NCBI GenBank assembly: GCA_965249525.1
Contig: OZ252237.1
Location: forward strand, 62,001-126,000
Reading direction: 5' to 3'
Length of the DNA stretch: 64,000 bases
Origin: G965240465 sp965249525
GTDB lineage: Bacteria; SAR324; JACQKK01
The position numbers and the translations under genes are program-made. The notes beneath the pieces are model-generated. The model was not told where the DNA came from. It did not search any database and saw only the letters and a program-made list of their open reading frames with translations. Of the stretch, positions 29,145 to 37,115 are shown piece by piece. The first letter of the stretch is position 1. Every line of letters starts with the position of its first letter.

Positions 29145-30007
29145 GATGGGCCTGGGGTTTTGGATTTGGCGGGGGTGCAAGGGGTGGTTTGCTTATTAAG
29201 CAGGCGCAAGTGTTGGGGGATCCAGCTATCTTTTTGTAGTTCAAGGAAAATTTCCATGGTGGCGTTACTTTCAGGGCCTTGAGCGGATAGTACCACGCAG
29301 GCAGTGGGAGGAGATGTTTGTGTTTGCAGGTTCAGTTGCCCTCTATGAGATAAGGAAATAGGTTGCCCCAATTGGGCAGACAGGGTTTGGTTGGTGCGGG
29401 CGAATTCAAGAGCAGTTTGAAAGGCGTGGCTATGACGAAAAGCACGTCCACTAATGATGAAGGCTGCCAGGGCAAATGCAAACACCAAGGCTAGCATGCC
29501 CCATAGTCGTGCCAATGGTTTGAGGGTGTAAGCAGGTGTAACTACCACACTTTTTGCCAAGCGGTCTCCCCAGCGGAGACCATAGCGACTTTGCAGGGTA
29601 AAGTAAGCTTCTAAAGGCAACAGTGGCAAAGTGAGATTGCGTAATGTCAATTGCCATAAGGTGGGGGTGTTTTGCGGATTGACGGCACTGACCACAGCCA
29701 GACCAGTTAGGCGTTTACCTAAGCCACGACCGTTGGGAAAATCCCGTATACACAACAATAGCCACAATACTATCAGCCAGCTCCAAGTCATTTGAGATGA
29801 CTGTGCTACCAAGCGCAGATCCCATCCTTGTGGTAGCCACCATTGCTGTATAAGTTTGATGACTCCCAACCAGAATAGATAATCCACCATTAGAGCCAGT
29901 AAACGCCAATGAGGTGCAGCCAGTGCTGTGGGCATATGGGAACGACTAAAGGTAGTGGTTGCCTTGGCTACAGATAAGGAACGGGCGGAGATTCCTTTGG
30001 GGAGCAT
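29141..30007 (-). CDS. RDD-family membrane protein
   Basis: This 288-residue inner-membrane protein carries the RDD pattern: HWRLLALMVDYLFWLGVIK at the first helix (conserved Arg and Asp) and GRGLGKRLTGLAVV before the second. TM segments lie at about 33-50, 75-92 and 170-190 (MLALVFAFALAAFIISG). The C-terminal 90 residues are soluble, with an Ala/Gln-rich stretch. RDD proteins are poorly defined; some act in transport or ion tolerance. The start may be the later ATG at 29935. Its stop overlaps the polA start. Confidence 0.8.
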   Translation of the reverse strand: MLPKGISARSLSVAKATTTFSRSHMPTALAAPHWRLLALMVDYLFWLGVIKLIQQWWLPQGWDLRLVAQSSQMTWSWLIVLWLLLCIRDFPNGRGLGKRLTGLAVVSAVNPQNTPTLWQLTLRNLTLPLLPLEAYFTLQSRYGLRWGDRLAKSVVVTPAYTLKPLARLWGMLALVFAFALAAFIISGRAFRHSHAFQTALEFARTNQTLSAQLGQPISLSHRGQLNLQTQTSPPTACVVLSAQGPESNATMEIFLELQKDSWIPQHLRLLNKQTTPCTPAKSKTPGPS

Positions 30008-30087
30008 AGCGGTCCGTATGGATGGAAGTCTCTGCAGTTTTGTGACAGAGTATTGATTCGTTTAAACAGCAATGGTTTGCGGGAAAA

Positions 30088-30930
30088 TTATCGGCGGACG
30101 GATGCTACCTTGCCGTTTTGCTGAAAGAAGACACTAAGACCAGCATAATCCCAGATGGTCTGCTTTTTCAGATAGCCTTGACGCTTGGTGTGAATGCGTA
30201 AAGGCTCGCCCAGAGCCCAGCGAACGTTTTGTTCACTATCGTCGGCTTGTATTACTCCGTTTAGCAAGCGGTTGCGTTGGTTAAAAGGGAGATTATGGGC
30301 AATCATTTCTTCATAAGCCTGTATCAAATGCGCTTGTGAAAGCCCCACGCGGAAAATGCCAGTTTTGGCAGGTACCCACGCTTCTACAGGAACATGGGTA
30401 CGGTAACGGACTTGTCTCCATATCAAATTAGGAAAACCGCGGCTGGTGCGGGTGGTGTTGAGTATCAAGACATCCACGGTGGGTAAATGTAACACTTGCA
30501 GCGGGCTGCGGGCATCTTTGGGCAGCTGAGGGTAGATTTTCACTAAATCGTTGCGGGCAGCCAATTCGTGGATTTCTAGTGGGGACCAACCCACTCCGAT
30601 TTCTGTTTGGGAACGTTGGGGCAACTTTAGTTTACGCCAAGGTTGACCTAGGGAGTCAGTTGTAAAGTCGGTTACCAGATAGGCTTGATTGATCAGCACA
30701 GCGTAGCGACGGCCTACAAACGGAGCTTGGCTATAAGCGCTGGCAGTTTCGTTTAGCCACATTACCCCCAGTTCCTTTAACGGTGTAGGGAGTGTGGCTG
30801 GAGCTTTTGCAGTATTTTGAGAGTGTGCTTCGTTGGGGGACAGCAAGCTAAACAGATATAACAGTACTGTCCATTTGCAAAGGACGTATAAAGATGCATA
30901 AAGGTTTTTAAACTTGAGATGCTTGTACAT
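30088..30930 (-). CDS. Exported protein of unknown function
   Basis: The ATG at 30930, 11 bases after rsmD ends, gives 280 residues with an N-terminal signal segment (YVLCKWTVLLYLFSLL, then HSQ). The mature part has SH3-like beta stretches (VGRRYAVLINQAYLVTD, PWRKLKLPQRSQTEIGVGW). It ends with NVRWALGEPLRIHTKR...QTIWDYAGLSVFFQQNGKV, a pattern like the SmpA/OmlA-type outer-membrane assembly domains (x-GxP, W-Y, F-x-GKV). This resemblance is by eye. Its place between rsmD and the RDD gene tells little about function. Confidence 0.72.
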   Translation of the reverse strand: MYKHLKFKNLYASLYVLCKWTVLLYLFSLLSPNEAHSQNTAKAPATLPTPLKELGVMWLNETASAYSQAPFVGRRYAVLINQAYLVTDFTTDSLGQPWRKLKLPQRSQTEIGVGWSPLEIHELAARNDLVKIYPQLPKDARSPLQVLHLPTVDVLILNTTRTSRGFPNLIWRQVRYRTHVPVEAWVPAKTGIFRVGLSQAHLIQAYEEMIAHNLPFNQRNRLLNGVIQADDSEQNVRWALGEPLRIHTKRQGYLKKQTIWDYAGLSVFFQQNGKVASVRR

Positions 30931-30941
30931 AATGAACTTAA

Positions 30942-31526
30942 TCAGGAAAGTGTTGAATACGTAGGCAAGGAGGAGGCTATTTGATAGAACCACAGGCGGG
31001 TATCTCCGTGACGGGTGTGTTTGTAGAGTTTCCAGTTTGGCGGGCAAGAGAGTAATTGGCGAGAGTGGGCTTCTGCTGCAACCATGGCCTGTGGTTTCAG
31101 CCAACCAGGCGCAGAAAGCAACTGGAGCGCACATGATAGGGTCGGCGAGTGATAAGGAGCATCTAAGAGAGCAAGATCAAATGGTTCTGATGGAGAGGTT
31201 TTTTGAAGCCAGGCCTCTGCTTTGGCTCGCACAATCTGACAAGAAGTGAGCTTCAATTGAGCAATATTCTTGCGCAAAGTACGAATAGTGGAAGCATCCC
31301 GTTCTACAAACACCACCCAAGCTGCTCCCTGACTGTAAGCTTCTAACCCCAGAGCACCGCTACCAGCAAATAAATCCAACACACGCGTTCCTTGCAGCGA
31401 CATGCAGCTGCGCAAGGTATCAAATACTGCTGCCCGCACTTTCTGGCTTGTCGGACGCACAGAACCAGCTACCGAACACAAATTCCTGCCTTTCCATTGA
31501 CCTGCCGCAATTCGTAACATGACCAT
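30942..31526 (-). CDS. rsmD: 16S rRNA (guanine-966-N2)-methyltransferase
   Basis: RsmD methylates G966 of 16S rRNA in the 30S subunit. From ATG 31526 it is 194 residues: MLRIAAGQWKGRNL, VRPTSQKVRAAVFDTL, SAM motif VLDLFAGSGALGLEAYSQGA, and FVERDASTIRTLRKNI. The catalytic motif, normally DPPY, reads LLDAPYHS. DAPY at this place is unusual and may alter activity. It begins a unit that continues through the exported protein, the RDD gene and polA. Confidence 0.9.
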   Translation of the reverse strand: MVMLRIAAGQWKGRNLCSVAGSVRPTSQKVRAAVFDTLRSCMSLQGTRVLDLFAGSGALGLEAYSQGAAWVVFVERDASTIRTLRKNIAQLKLTSCQIVRAKAEAWLQKTSPSEPFDLALLDAPYHSPTLSCALQLLSAPGWLKPQAMVAAEAHSRQLLSCPPNWKLYKHTRHGDTRLWFYQIASSLPTYSTLS

Positions 31527-31696
31527 ATCCTTAGCAACCTGGCAGTTGTTCAATAATCTAGCAACTGCTTGTAGATGGCATGCTTCCGTTAATGATTGGC
31601 TTTCATCGTAATTTGGTAATCAGCAGCTACACGGCTGCTTGGCGGATTTCTTCTTATTCTTCTTTACTGGCGACTATTTCCCCTGCCCGTTCGCTA

Positions 31697-31954
31697 TCAT
31701 GCTCCAGGGCGCACCCCAATATAACGGCGATCGCCACGCCTGCGCTGAAAAAATACCACCCCATCACATAGCGCGAACAAGGTGTAATCCTTGCCGACAC
31801 CCACTTGTTCTCCGGCGTGATAACTGCTGCCTCGTTGACGCACCAATATGTTTCCTGCCCGCACTTGTTCTCCTGCGAAACGTTTTACGCCCAAACGCTT
31901 GCCTATCGAATCTCTACCATTACGAGAACTACCCCCTGCCTTCTTGTGTGCCAT
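31697..31954 (-). CDS. rpmA: 50S ribosomal protein L27
   Basis: L27 is a large-subunit protein whose N-terminus reaches the peptidyl-transferase centre. It is 85 residues, normal length, with MAHKKAGGSSRNGRDSIGKR and VRAGNILVRQRGSSYHAGEQ. There is no Firmicutes-type cleavable N-terminal extension. It follows rplU by 68 bases. The GTPase gene obg, a common next gene, is not there. Confidence 0.97.
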   Translation of the reverse strand: MAHKKAGGSSRNGRDSIGKRLGVKRFAGEQVRAGNILVRQRGSSYHAGEQVGVGKDYTLFALCDGVVFFQRRRGDRRYIGVRPGA

Positions 31955-32022
31955 TTTTGTTTAACTCCTACCTATTTTTCTTGTCGCCAATGTATGTCAT
32001 TTTCCTGATAGCTTTTCTCTAG

Positions 32023-32370
32023 CTATCCTTTAATGTCTTCTATCCTTACCCTGGTTAATTCCTGTCGATGTCCCCGCGTACGCTTATAATTTTTCCGTCG
32101 CTTTTGTTTAAATACCAATACCTTCTCATCTCGTTGATGCGACAATACTATTCCCCGCACCCGTGCTCCTGATACATACGGCATACCCACTTGCGGTGAA
32201 TCGCCTGCACGGTGTACCAATAGCACTTTGTCTGTTTCAAACTTTGCTCCTACATCTAATTCCAGGCGGTTCACTTCAATTATCACCTGTGGGCTTACAG
32301 CATATTGGCAGCCACCGGCCTCTATGAGTGCATAGGTATGCCCCGCATTTACTTGCTTTCCTGTTGCCAT
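32023..32370 (-). CDS. rplU: 50S ribosomal protein L21
   Basis: L21 binds 23S rRNA. It is 115 residues from ATG 32370, about ten residues longer at the N-terminus than usual. The core YALIEAGGCQYAVSP differs from the common GGKQYRV, while DKVLLVHRAGD, VGMPYVSGARVRG and the basic tail FKQKRRKNYKRTRGHRQ are typical. No clear Shine-Dalgarno precedes the start (an AT-rich leader does). It is cotranscribed with rpmA. Confidence 0.95.
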   Translation of the reverse strand: MATGKQVNAGHTYALIEAGGCQYAVSPQVIIEVNRLELDVGAKFETDKVLLVHRAGDSPQVGMPYVSGARVRGIVLSHQRDEKVLVFKQKRRKNYKRTRGHRQELTRVRIEDIKG

Positions 32371-32428
32371 TGTCAATTTTTTTTGTAATTACGAATGCAA
32401 AAAGTTTACCAGTGCCATGAGTCCTAAG

Positions 32429-32456
32429 TAGATAAAAATTCAATCACTTTTGTCAA
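32429..32456 (-). promoter_or_regulatory. Sigma-70-type promoter for rplU-rpmA
   Basis: On the minus strand a perfect -35 TTGACA (32451-32456) is followed after 16 bases by TATCTA (32429-32434), about 60 bases upstream of the rplU start. The -10 is weak. Confidence 0.5.
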
Positions 32457-32501
32457 GCAGTTAAGAAAGTGATGTTTTGCATAGAGAAGCTGAGACTTTT
32501 T

Positions 32502-32529
32502 TTGATTTTTCTATATTTTTACTTAAAAT
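32502..32529 (+). promoter_or_regulatory. Sigma-70-type promoter for the response regulator
   Basis: TTGATT (32502-32507) and TAAAAT (32524-32529) are 16 bases apart, 21 bases before the start codon. The ribosome site AAGGAG is at 32536-32541. The region is strongly AT-rich. Confidence 0.5.
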
Positions 32530-32550
32530 AGTATTAAGGAGTATATATTT

Positions 32551-33228
32551 ATGAAACAACCGAAAATATTGATAGTGGATGATGAGCAGGACAATTTGGA
32601 ACTTATCAAAGCACTTTTTATAAAAGAGTATGATATTCGCCTGGCAAAAGACGGAGAACAGGGAGTGTTAATGGCTGAGCAGTGGCAGCCGGATCTTATT
32701 TTGTTGGATGTTGTCATGCCTGGTTTGGATGGTTTTCAGGCATGTTTGAAATTAAGAAAACAGTCTGCCACACGGAAAATTCCCATTGTGTTTTTGACCA
32801 ACAAGAATGATCCAGCCTCAGAAAGTTTTGGATTGGAATTAGGGGCAGAAGATTTTATTGCTAAGCCCTTTGATAAAGAGGTACTGAAGAGTCGCATAAA
32901 AAAGCGGATAGGGGCATTACAGAGTCTTGGAACAATTCAAAATACAGAAATAGGAGATTGTTGCATTTTGTGGGATCGACAAGAAGTACAATTGGCAAAT
33001 AAACGGCAAATTCCGCTGACTTCTAAAGAGACTTCGTTATTACGAATGATGGTAGAAAATCGTTCAAGGGTGCTTAGCCGAGAAAAAATCCTAGAGCAAA
33101 TCTGGACTGACACCTATATCACTGACCGCACCATAGACACGCATGTCAAAGACTTGCGTAAAAAAATTCCACCCCTGGTACAACTGCTGAAAACTATTTA
33201 TGGCGTAGGATACCGTCTGGATTTGTAA
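32551..33228 (+). CDS. OmpR/PhoB-family response regulator
   Basis: This is a two-component DNA-binding regulator of 225 residues. Receiver domain (about 1-120): acidic pocket ILIVDDEQDNLELI, phospho-acceptor Asp in PDLILLDVVMPGLDG, FLTNKNDP, and lysine in DFIAKPFDKEVL. Winged-helix domain (about 128-225): PLTSKETSLLRMMVENRSRVLSREKIL and TDRTIDTHVKDLRKKI...IYGVGYRLDL. No active kinase gene is adjacent on the same strand. The nearest kinase-like gene is minus-strand, convergent, and looks degenerate, so the pair may be split. Confidence 0.95.
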   Translation: MKQPKILIVDDEQDNLELIKALFIKEYDIRLAKDGEQGVLMAEQWQPDLILLDVVMPGLDGFQACLKLRKQSATRKIPIVFLTNKNDPASESFGLELGAEDFIAKPFDKEVLKSRIKKRIGALQSLGTIQNTEIGDCCILWDRQEVQLANKRQIPLTSKETSLLRMMVENRSRVLSREKILEQIWTDTYITDRTIDTHVKDLRKKIPPLVQLLKTIYGVGYRLDL

Positions 33229-33234
33229 AAAAAC

Positions 33235-33264
33235 CATCCCGGTTGCTTACAGGAAGCACGGATG
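33235..33264 (+). terminator. Hairpin after the response regulator
   Basis: CATCC (33235-33239) pairs with GGATG (33260-33264), with an inner TGCTT/AAGCA helix. The stretch CTTAGTTTCTTT follows. It is a likely but imperfect intrinsic terminator, 6 bases after the stop codon. Confidence 0.45.
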
Positions 33265-33357
33265 CTTAGTTTCTTTCATGCTTTCTGTAGTTCACATGAT
33301 TGGCTGGTCAATGATTCTGTAGGTTTGTCTGCTTATTAATGGTAATTTTTGTTAGCT

Positions 33358-34407
33358 TTAGCTAGCAATGGTGTCAGCGAGATGGGCGAGAAAGGAAAAG
33401 GGGGTTAGCTGTTGGGAGGGAAGGGTGGTGAGCCATGGTCCGTGTTTTTTGGAAGGTTGAGCAAGCCAAGCAGGGTTTTGGGATAGGGGATGGAGGGGAT
33501 CAAGAAAAAGCGAAGATGGAGAGGGTTGGTTGCGTTGGGTATTAATTTGCTTGAATCCTGCGGCAATTAAGCAGTAAGCAGCGGTTTGTTCGCGTTGGGG
33601 ATTGGAGCTGAAGACAGCAAAAGGGAGATCTTTCCATGGATGCAATAGTTTGAGTATTTTTTGCAGTTGAGCGTGTGCTGTGGCAAAAGGGAGCCAGCAT
33701 TGAAACAGGGTGTTTTTGTAAGATTTGGTAAGGGTGTGTAGTGTGCCGTGTTGCTTTTGGAGCGCATGTTCTGCGAGAGCGAATTGAAGGGCGGCACTAC
33801 TTTTAAAGGTGCTTTTTTGAGGAAGATAAGAGCAATTGGTATGAATATTCCAGCTGATTCCTGCTTTTGGGAAAGTAGTGATAGATACTTTCAGGATTTT
33901 GGCGTCAATTTTTAGCAAGCCTGAGATGAGTTGTGAGATTGCTAGAATGGTGAGTTGAGGATCTCCCCAACAAGAGAGTTTTTGGGGCAGCTGTATAGGG
34001 ATGGGTGGGCGAGCGTTATTGGCGAGGGATTTTTCAAGGCATTCAGTGGGTTCAAAGAAACTCCAACAAGGTATGAGACGTTGCTGTGCAACTAAACAGC
34101 AGTGGAGGAGGGTATCGGTTAGTTGAAGAGCTTTAGCAGTTTGTCGGCGAATGCGGGCAGCTTGTTCTTGACTTGTGTCCACATCGCTACTGTTCAGTAG
34201 TTGGGCGGCCAAATCGATGGCAGCCAATGGTGAACGCAAATCATGAGAACACACGTAACGAATAGCCTGCAATATCTCTAATGGAGTTGCTGTGATTAGA
34301 CTGGCATGATGAGTGGAGCAGTCCTGCCAGGGAAATGGAGGGGCATTCCACAACTCCATTTCAGGAAATGCGCTATGTTTGATGGCTTGGGAAACAAGGG
34401 AACTCAT
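33358..34407 (-). CDS. Histidine-kinase-like protein with degenerate ATPase domain and receiver-like tail
   Basis: The protein is 349 residues and its ATG overlaps the proC stop by four bases. Residues 45-105 are a clear HisKA dimerisation helix with phospho-acceptor H55 in VCSHDLRSPLAAIDLAAQLL. The following region has a kinase outline (CWGDPQLTILAISQLISGLL at the N-box position), but I cannot find the N-box Asn pair or the DxGxG and GxG loops. About residues 250-349 resemble a receiver (LPFAVFSSNPQREQTAAYCLIAAGF...SLFLDPLHPL), again lacking the acidic pocket. No membrane segment. It may be a phosphotransfer or scaffold protein rather than a kinase. Confidence 0.72.
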   Translation of the reverse strand: MSSLVSQAIKHSAFPEMELWNAPPFPWQDCSTHHASLITATPLEILQAIRYVCSHDLRSPLAAIDLAAQLLNSSDVDTSQEQAARIRRQTAKALQLTDTLLHCCLVAQQRLIPCWSFFEPTECLEKSLANNARPPIPIQLPQKLSCWGDPQLTILAISQLISGLLKIDAKILKVSITTFPKAGISWNIHTNCSYLPQKSTFKSSAALQFALAEHALQKQHGTLHTLTKSYKNTLFQCWLPFATAHAQLQKILKLLHPWKDLPFAVFSSNPQREQTAAYCLIAAGFKQINTQRNQPSPSSLFLDPLHPLSQNPAWLAQPSKKHGPWLTTLPSQQLTPFSFLAHLADTIAS

Positions 34408-35234
34408 TTTGGTTTGAGTTCAGATGAGGGGATAAGAGAGGCTGCTCCAAGTTGTTGGCTGCGTTGGTAAGCTTGAGAAATGCCTTCTGTGAAAAGTTGT
34501 TTTAGTTTGTTGTGTTCAAACGAAGCGATAGCAGCTTCGGTGGTACCACCTGGGGAGGTCACTTGGGTTCTCAGTTGTTGGGGTGAAATTCCCGACTGTT
34601 TCCACAGCTGTATTGAACCCAACAAAGTTTGATATACCAACTGCTGTGCTTGAGAATTAGAAAAACCCAGTTCTTCTGCTGCTTGCTGCCAACATTCGGC
34701 TAAATAAAATACATAACCTGGCCCACTTCCACTAATAGCTGTAGCAGCATCCAACAGACTCTCTTCCTCTACTGCCAATGCTGTACCGCAGCTTTCCAAA
34801 AGTTTCCGTACTGCCATTTGCTGAACAGTATCCAAACGCCTGTCTATCCAATACACACTCATTCCTGCGTTCACTTGTGCAGGCATGTTGGGCATCACTC
34901 GCACCACCCGTTCTAAACCTGTCCATTTCCTCAGCTGTGCTACAGAAACCCCAGCTACAATAGACACCAACACTTGTGAAACCTTTACCCAAGTTTGCAA
35001 ACTTTTACAAACCTCTGCCGCTTGTTGAGGTTTCACCGCCAGTACTACAACTTCTGCTTGCCCTACCCAGCTATTAGCTTCTGCCTCAACACGCACTCCC
35101 AATTCACCGAATGCCAACCGCCGTTCTGCATGCTTCTCTACAACGGATACCAAAGATGTATCGCAACCTGCACGCAATAAAGCTCGTACCATTGCGCTAC
35201 CCATTGCACCACCTCCAATCAACACATACCGCAT
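34404..35234 (-). CDS. proC: Pyrroline-5-carboxylate reductase
   Basis: ProC reduces pyrroline-5-carboxylate to proline. From ATG 35234, with GAGGAG eight bases upstream, it is 276 residues: MRYVLIGGGAMGSAMVRALL (Rossmann loop), VVLAVKPQQAAEVC, VRVMPNMPAQVNAGMSV, and the signature SGSGPGYVFYLAE with VTSPGGTTEAAIASFE. The TGA overlaps the start of the kinase-like gene, so their expression is linked. Confidence 0.96.
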   Translation of the reverse strand: MRYVLIGGGAMGSAMVRALLRAGCDTSLVSVVEKHAERRLAFGELGVRVEAEANSWVGQAEVVVLAVKPQQAAEVCKSLQTWVKVSQVLVSIVAGVSVAQLRKWTGLERVVRVMPNMPAQVNAGMSVYWIDRRLDTVQQMAVRKLLESCGTALAVEEESLLDAATAISGSGPGYVFYLAECWQQAAEELGFSNSQAQQLVYQTLLGSIQLWKQSGISPQQLRTQVTSPGGTTEAAIASFEHNKLKQLFTEGISQAYQRSQQLGAASLIPSSELKPK

Positions 35235-35407
35235 AACCATCTCCTCAACACTTGTCAACAGTGATCCCATTCTGTCAAAAAATAGCCATAAGAAAAACCG
35301 CCCATTCTCTACTTGCCTTTATTTCTTGTTCCTAGGTTCTTTTTAAGAGGTTGTTGTTCTGTTGGCGACTGTGTGGTGGTATATACAGCAAAAAGGGCAA
35401 TAGTTGG

Positions 35408-36364
35408 ATGGTTAATAGGATGATATGGCGACGCTTGATATTCATGCTCGCAGTAACTAGCTGGCTGTTATGCAACAATACGCAAATGGGGCATGCCTTA
35501 GGCCCTAATCTGTCAGCTTTTAGTAGTCTAGTTCTTCCCGGTTCCGGTCAATTATCCAATGATGCCTACCTATCTGGTGGGCTACAACTGGGGACAGATT
35601 TGGTTCTGAGAAGTTACATCAATCAACTAAAACGGCGAGAAGATTACACAACAAGGCGTTTCCGCGAAGACACCAACGAACTAGATGTTAATCACACCAC
35701 TTTACAGGTAGATACCCTGTCTGTTTTTCGATTTAATGTACTTGCCTTTTATTCCGGCTATGATGCCTACCGCTTGGCGCGTTCTTTGCCTGAATATCGT
35801 GTGAACTACAGTCGCACACCTGTTCCCAGTGAAAATCTGGGTGATTTGTCCTTAGCCCCTCTTCGCTGGCGCAACTTCACCCACTGGACGGTATATGTTC
35901 CGCTTGCCTTGGCCGCTTCTGTTGCTTTTTCTAATCCCGTAGAAGACCAAGATCCTAGTCAAAGCGGTTTTCACTACCGTCGTGAAGGAGGTCTCAGCCG
36001 TCGCACTTTGAGGGGCCACCACTTTGCCTCTTTTTATGGAGTAGGCGTAGGAGAAGAAGCCTTTTTTCGCGGTTATCTGAACACCGAATTCGTAGAGTAC
36101 TGGGGACCTAAGTGGGGGGTAACCATGTCATCCCTCGTTTTTGGTTCATTACATACAGGTTCAGGGGGTTCGGCCAGTGCGATATTTGCAACGGTGTATG
36201 GTTTGTATGTGGGTTGGATGCATGTGAGCAATGACTATAGTTTGCAACGGGTGACCGCATTACACTCATGGTGGGATGTTCTTGTATCTCTAAGTGCCAG
36301 CCGCGATCCTGAGGCACAAGAAGTCACAATACCATTGTTTAATTATGTCCATACTTTCTTCTAG
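35408..36364 (+). CDS. CPBP-family intramembrane metalloprotease
   Basis: From ATG 35408 it is 318 residues. The N-terminal segment (RLIFMLAVTSWLLC) looks like a signal or first TM, followed by a soluble part with DUF5683-like LVLPGSGQLSNDAYLSGGLQL. The protease region shows the three CPBP motifs: GVGEEAFFRGYL (EExxxR), FGSLHTG (FxxxH) and LHSWWDV (HxxxD). Relatives include Rce1 and bacteriocin-immunity proteins. The substrate is unknown. It stands alone between proC (divergent) and thiE. Confidence 0.85.
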   Translation: MVNRMIWRRLIFMLAVTSWLLCNNTQMGHALGPNLSAFSSLVLPGSGQLSNDAYLSGGLQLGTDLVLRSYINQLKRREDYTTRRFREDTNELDVNHTTLQVDTLSVFRFNVLAFYSGYDAYRLARSLPEYRVNYSRTPVPSENLGDLSLAPLRWRNFTHWTVYVPLALAASVAFSNPVEDQDPSQSGFHYRREGGLSRRTLRGHHFASFYGVGVGEEAFFRGYLNTEFVEYWGPKWGVTMSSLVFGSLHTGSGGSASAIFATVYGLYVGWMHVSNDYSLQRVTALHSWWDVLVSLSASRDPEAQEVTIPLFNYVHTFF

Positions 36365-36430
36365 CATATTTAAAGGTATCTTTCTTTAGTAACATAGCGT
36401 CGTTTCCTGCCAAAAACCGTATCATATTTT

Positions 36431-37075
36431 ATGTTGTACCGTAAGGGCAGGTTGAATTTTCGGTTTTGTTTATTGACGGCTGGTGTGGAGCGGCGAGAGC
36501 GGGTGGTACGTTGGCTGCCTGGATTAGCCAAAGGGGGATTGCGTGCTTTGCAGATTCGTGAACGGGATTTGGCAGCCTCAAAGATGTTGGAGTACTGTCG
36601 CCAATGGCGGAAGGCAACACTAGAGTATGATGCCGACCTGCATTGGTGGGTGAATAACCAAATAGAGGTGGCATTAAAGCTAGGTTGGGCCAGTGTTCAC
36701 TTACCTGAAGGAAACTTACCCCTTTCAGTTACTACAGCAGCAAAACTGAGTCGGCTTGGACAATGGTCTTGTGCGGTACATGATGCCGCTGGTCTCAAGC
36801 AGGCATGGCAATGTGGTGCGGCGTTTGTGCTCTTGGGGCCAATATTTGCTACTACTTCTAAACCTGGGCATGCGGGCCTGGGAATGCAAAGATTAGAAAC
36901 TTTATGCAAACAAGCGCAGCTGCCTGTCATCGCGCTAGGAGGAATTACACCCCAGCGTGCCAAAGACTGTCTCAATGCAGGTGCGAGTGGTGTGGCTGCC
37001 ATCTCAGCTATTTGGGATGCTCCCCAGCCTGCAGAAGCACTGGCTGCCTTTGAAAAAAACCTAGGAAGTTTATAG
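36431..37075 (+). CDS. thiE: Thiamine-phosphate synthase family protein (ThiE/TenI)
   Basis: ThiE couples the pyrimidine and thiazole halves of thiamine. The protein is 214 residues with a TIM-barrel pattern: LRALQIRERDL (normally QLR-KD), DLHWWVNNQIEVALKLGWASVHLPEG, FVLLGPIFATTSKPGH (phosphate-binding TxTK-like), PVIALGGITPQRAKDCLNAGASGVAAISAI. Short N-terminal and strand changes leave TenI-like isomerase as an alternative. It converges with nuoN; a 12-base direct repeat, TAGGGGAATGTT, spans both stop codons (37073 and 37117). Confidence 0.82.
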   Translation: MLYRKGRLNFRFCLLTAGVERRERVVRWLPGLAKGGLRALQIRERDLAASKMLEYCRQWRKATLEYDADLHWWVNNQIEVALKLGWASVHLPEGNLPLSVTTAAKLSRLGQWSCAVHDAAGLKQAWQCGAAFVLLGPIFATTSKPGHAGLGMQRLETLCKQAQLPVIALGGITPQRAKDCLNAGASGVAAISAIWDAPQPAEALAAFEKNLGSL

Positions 37076-37115
37076 GGGAATGTTCATTTCTCCGTCACCA
37101 AACTTTCGTTTTTAA

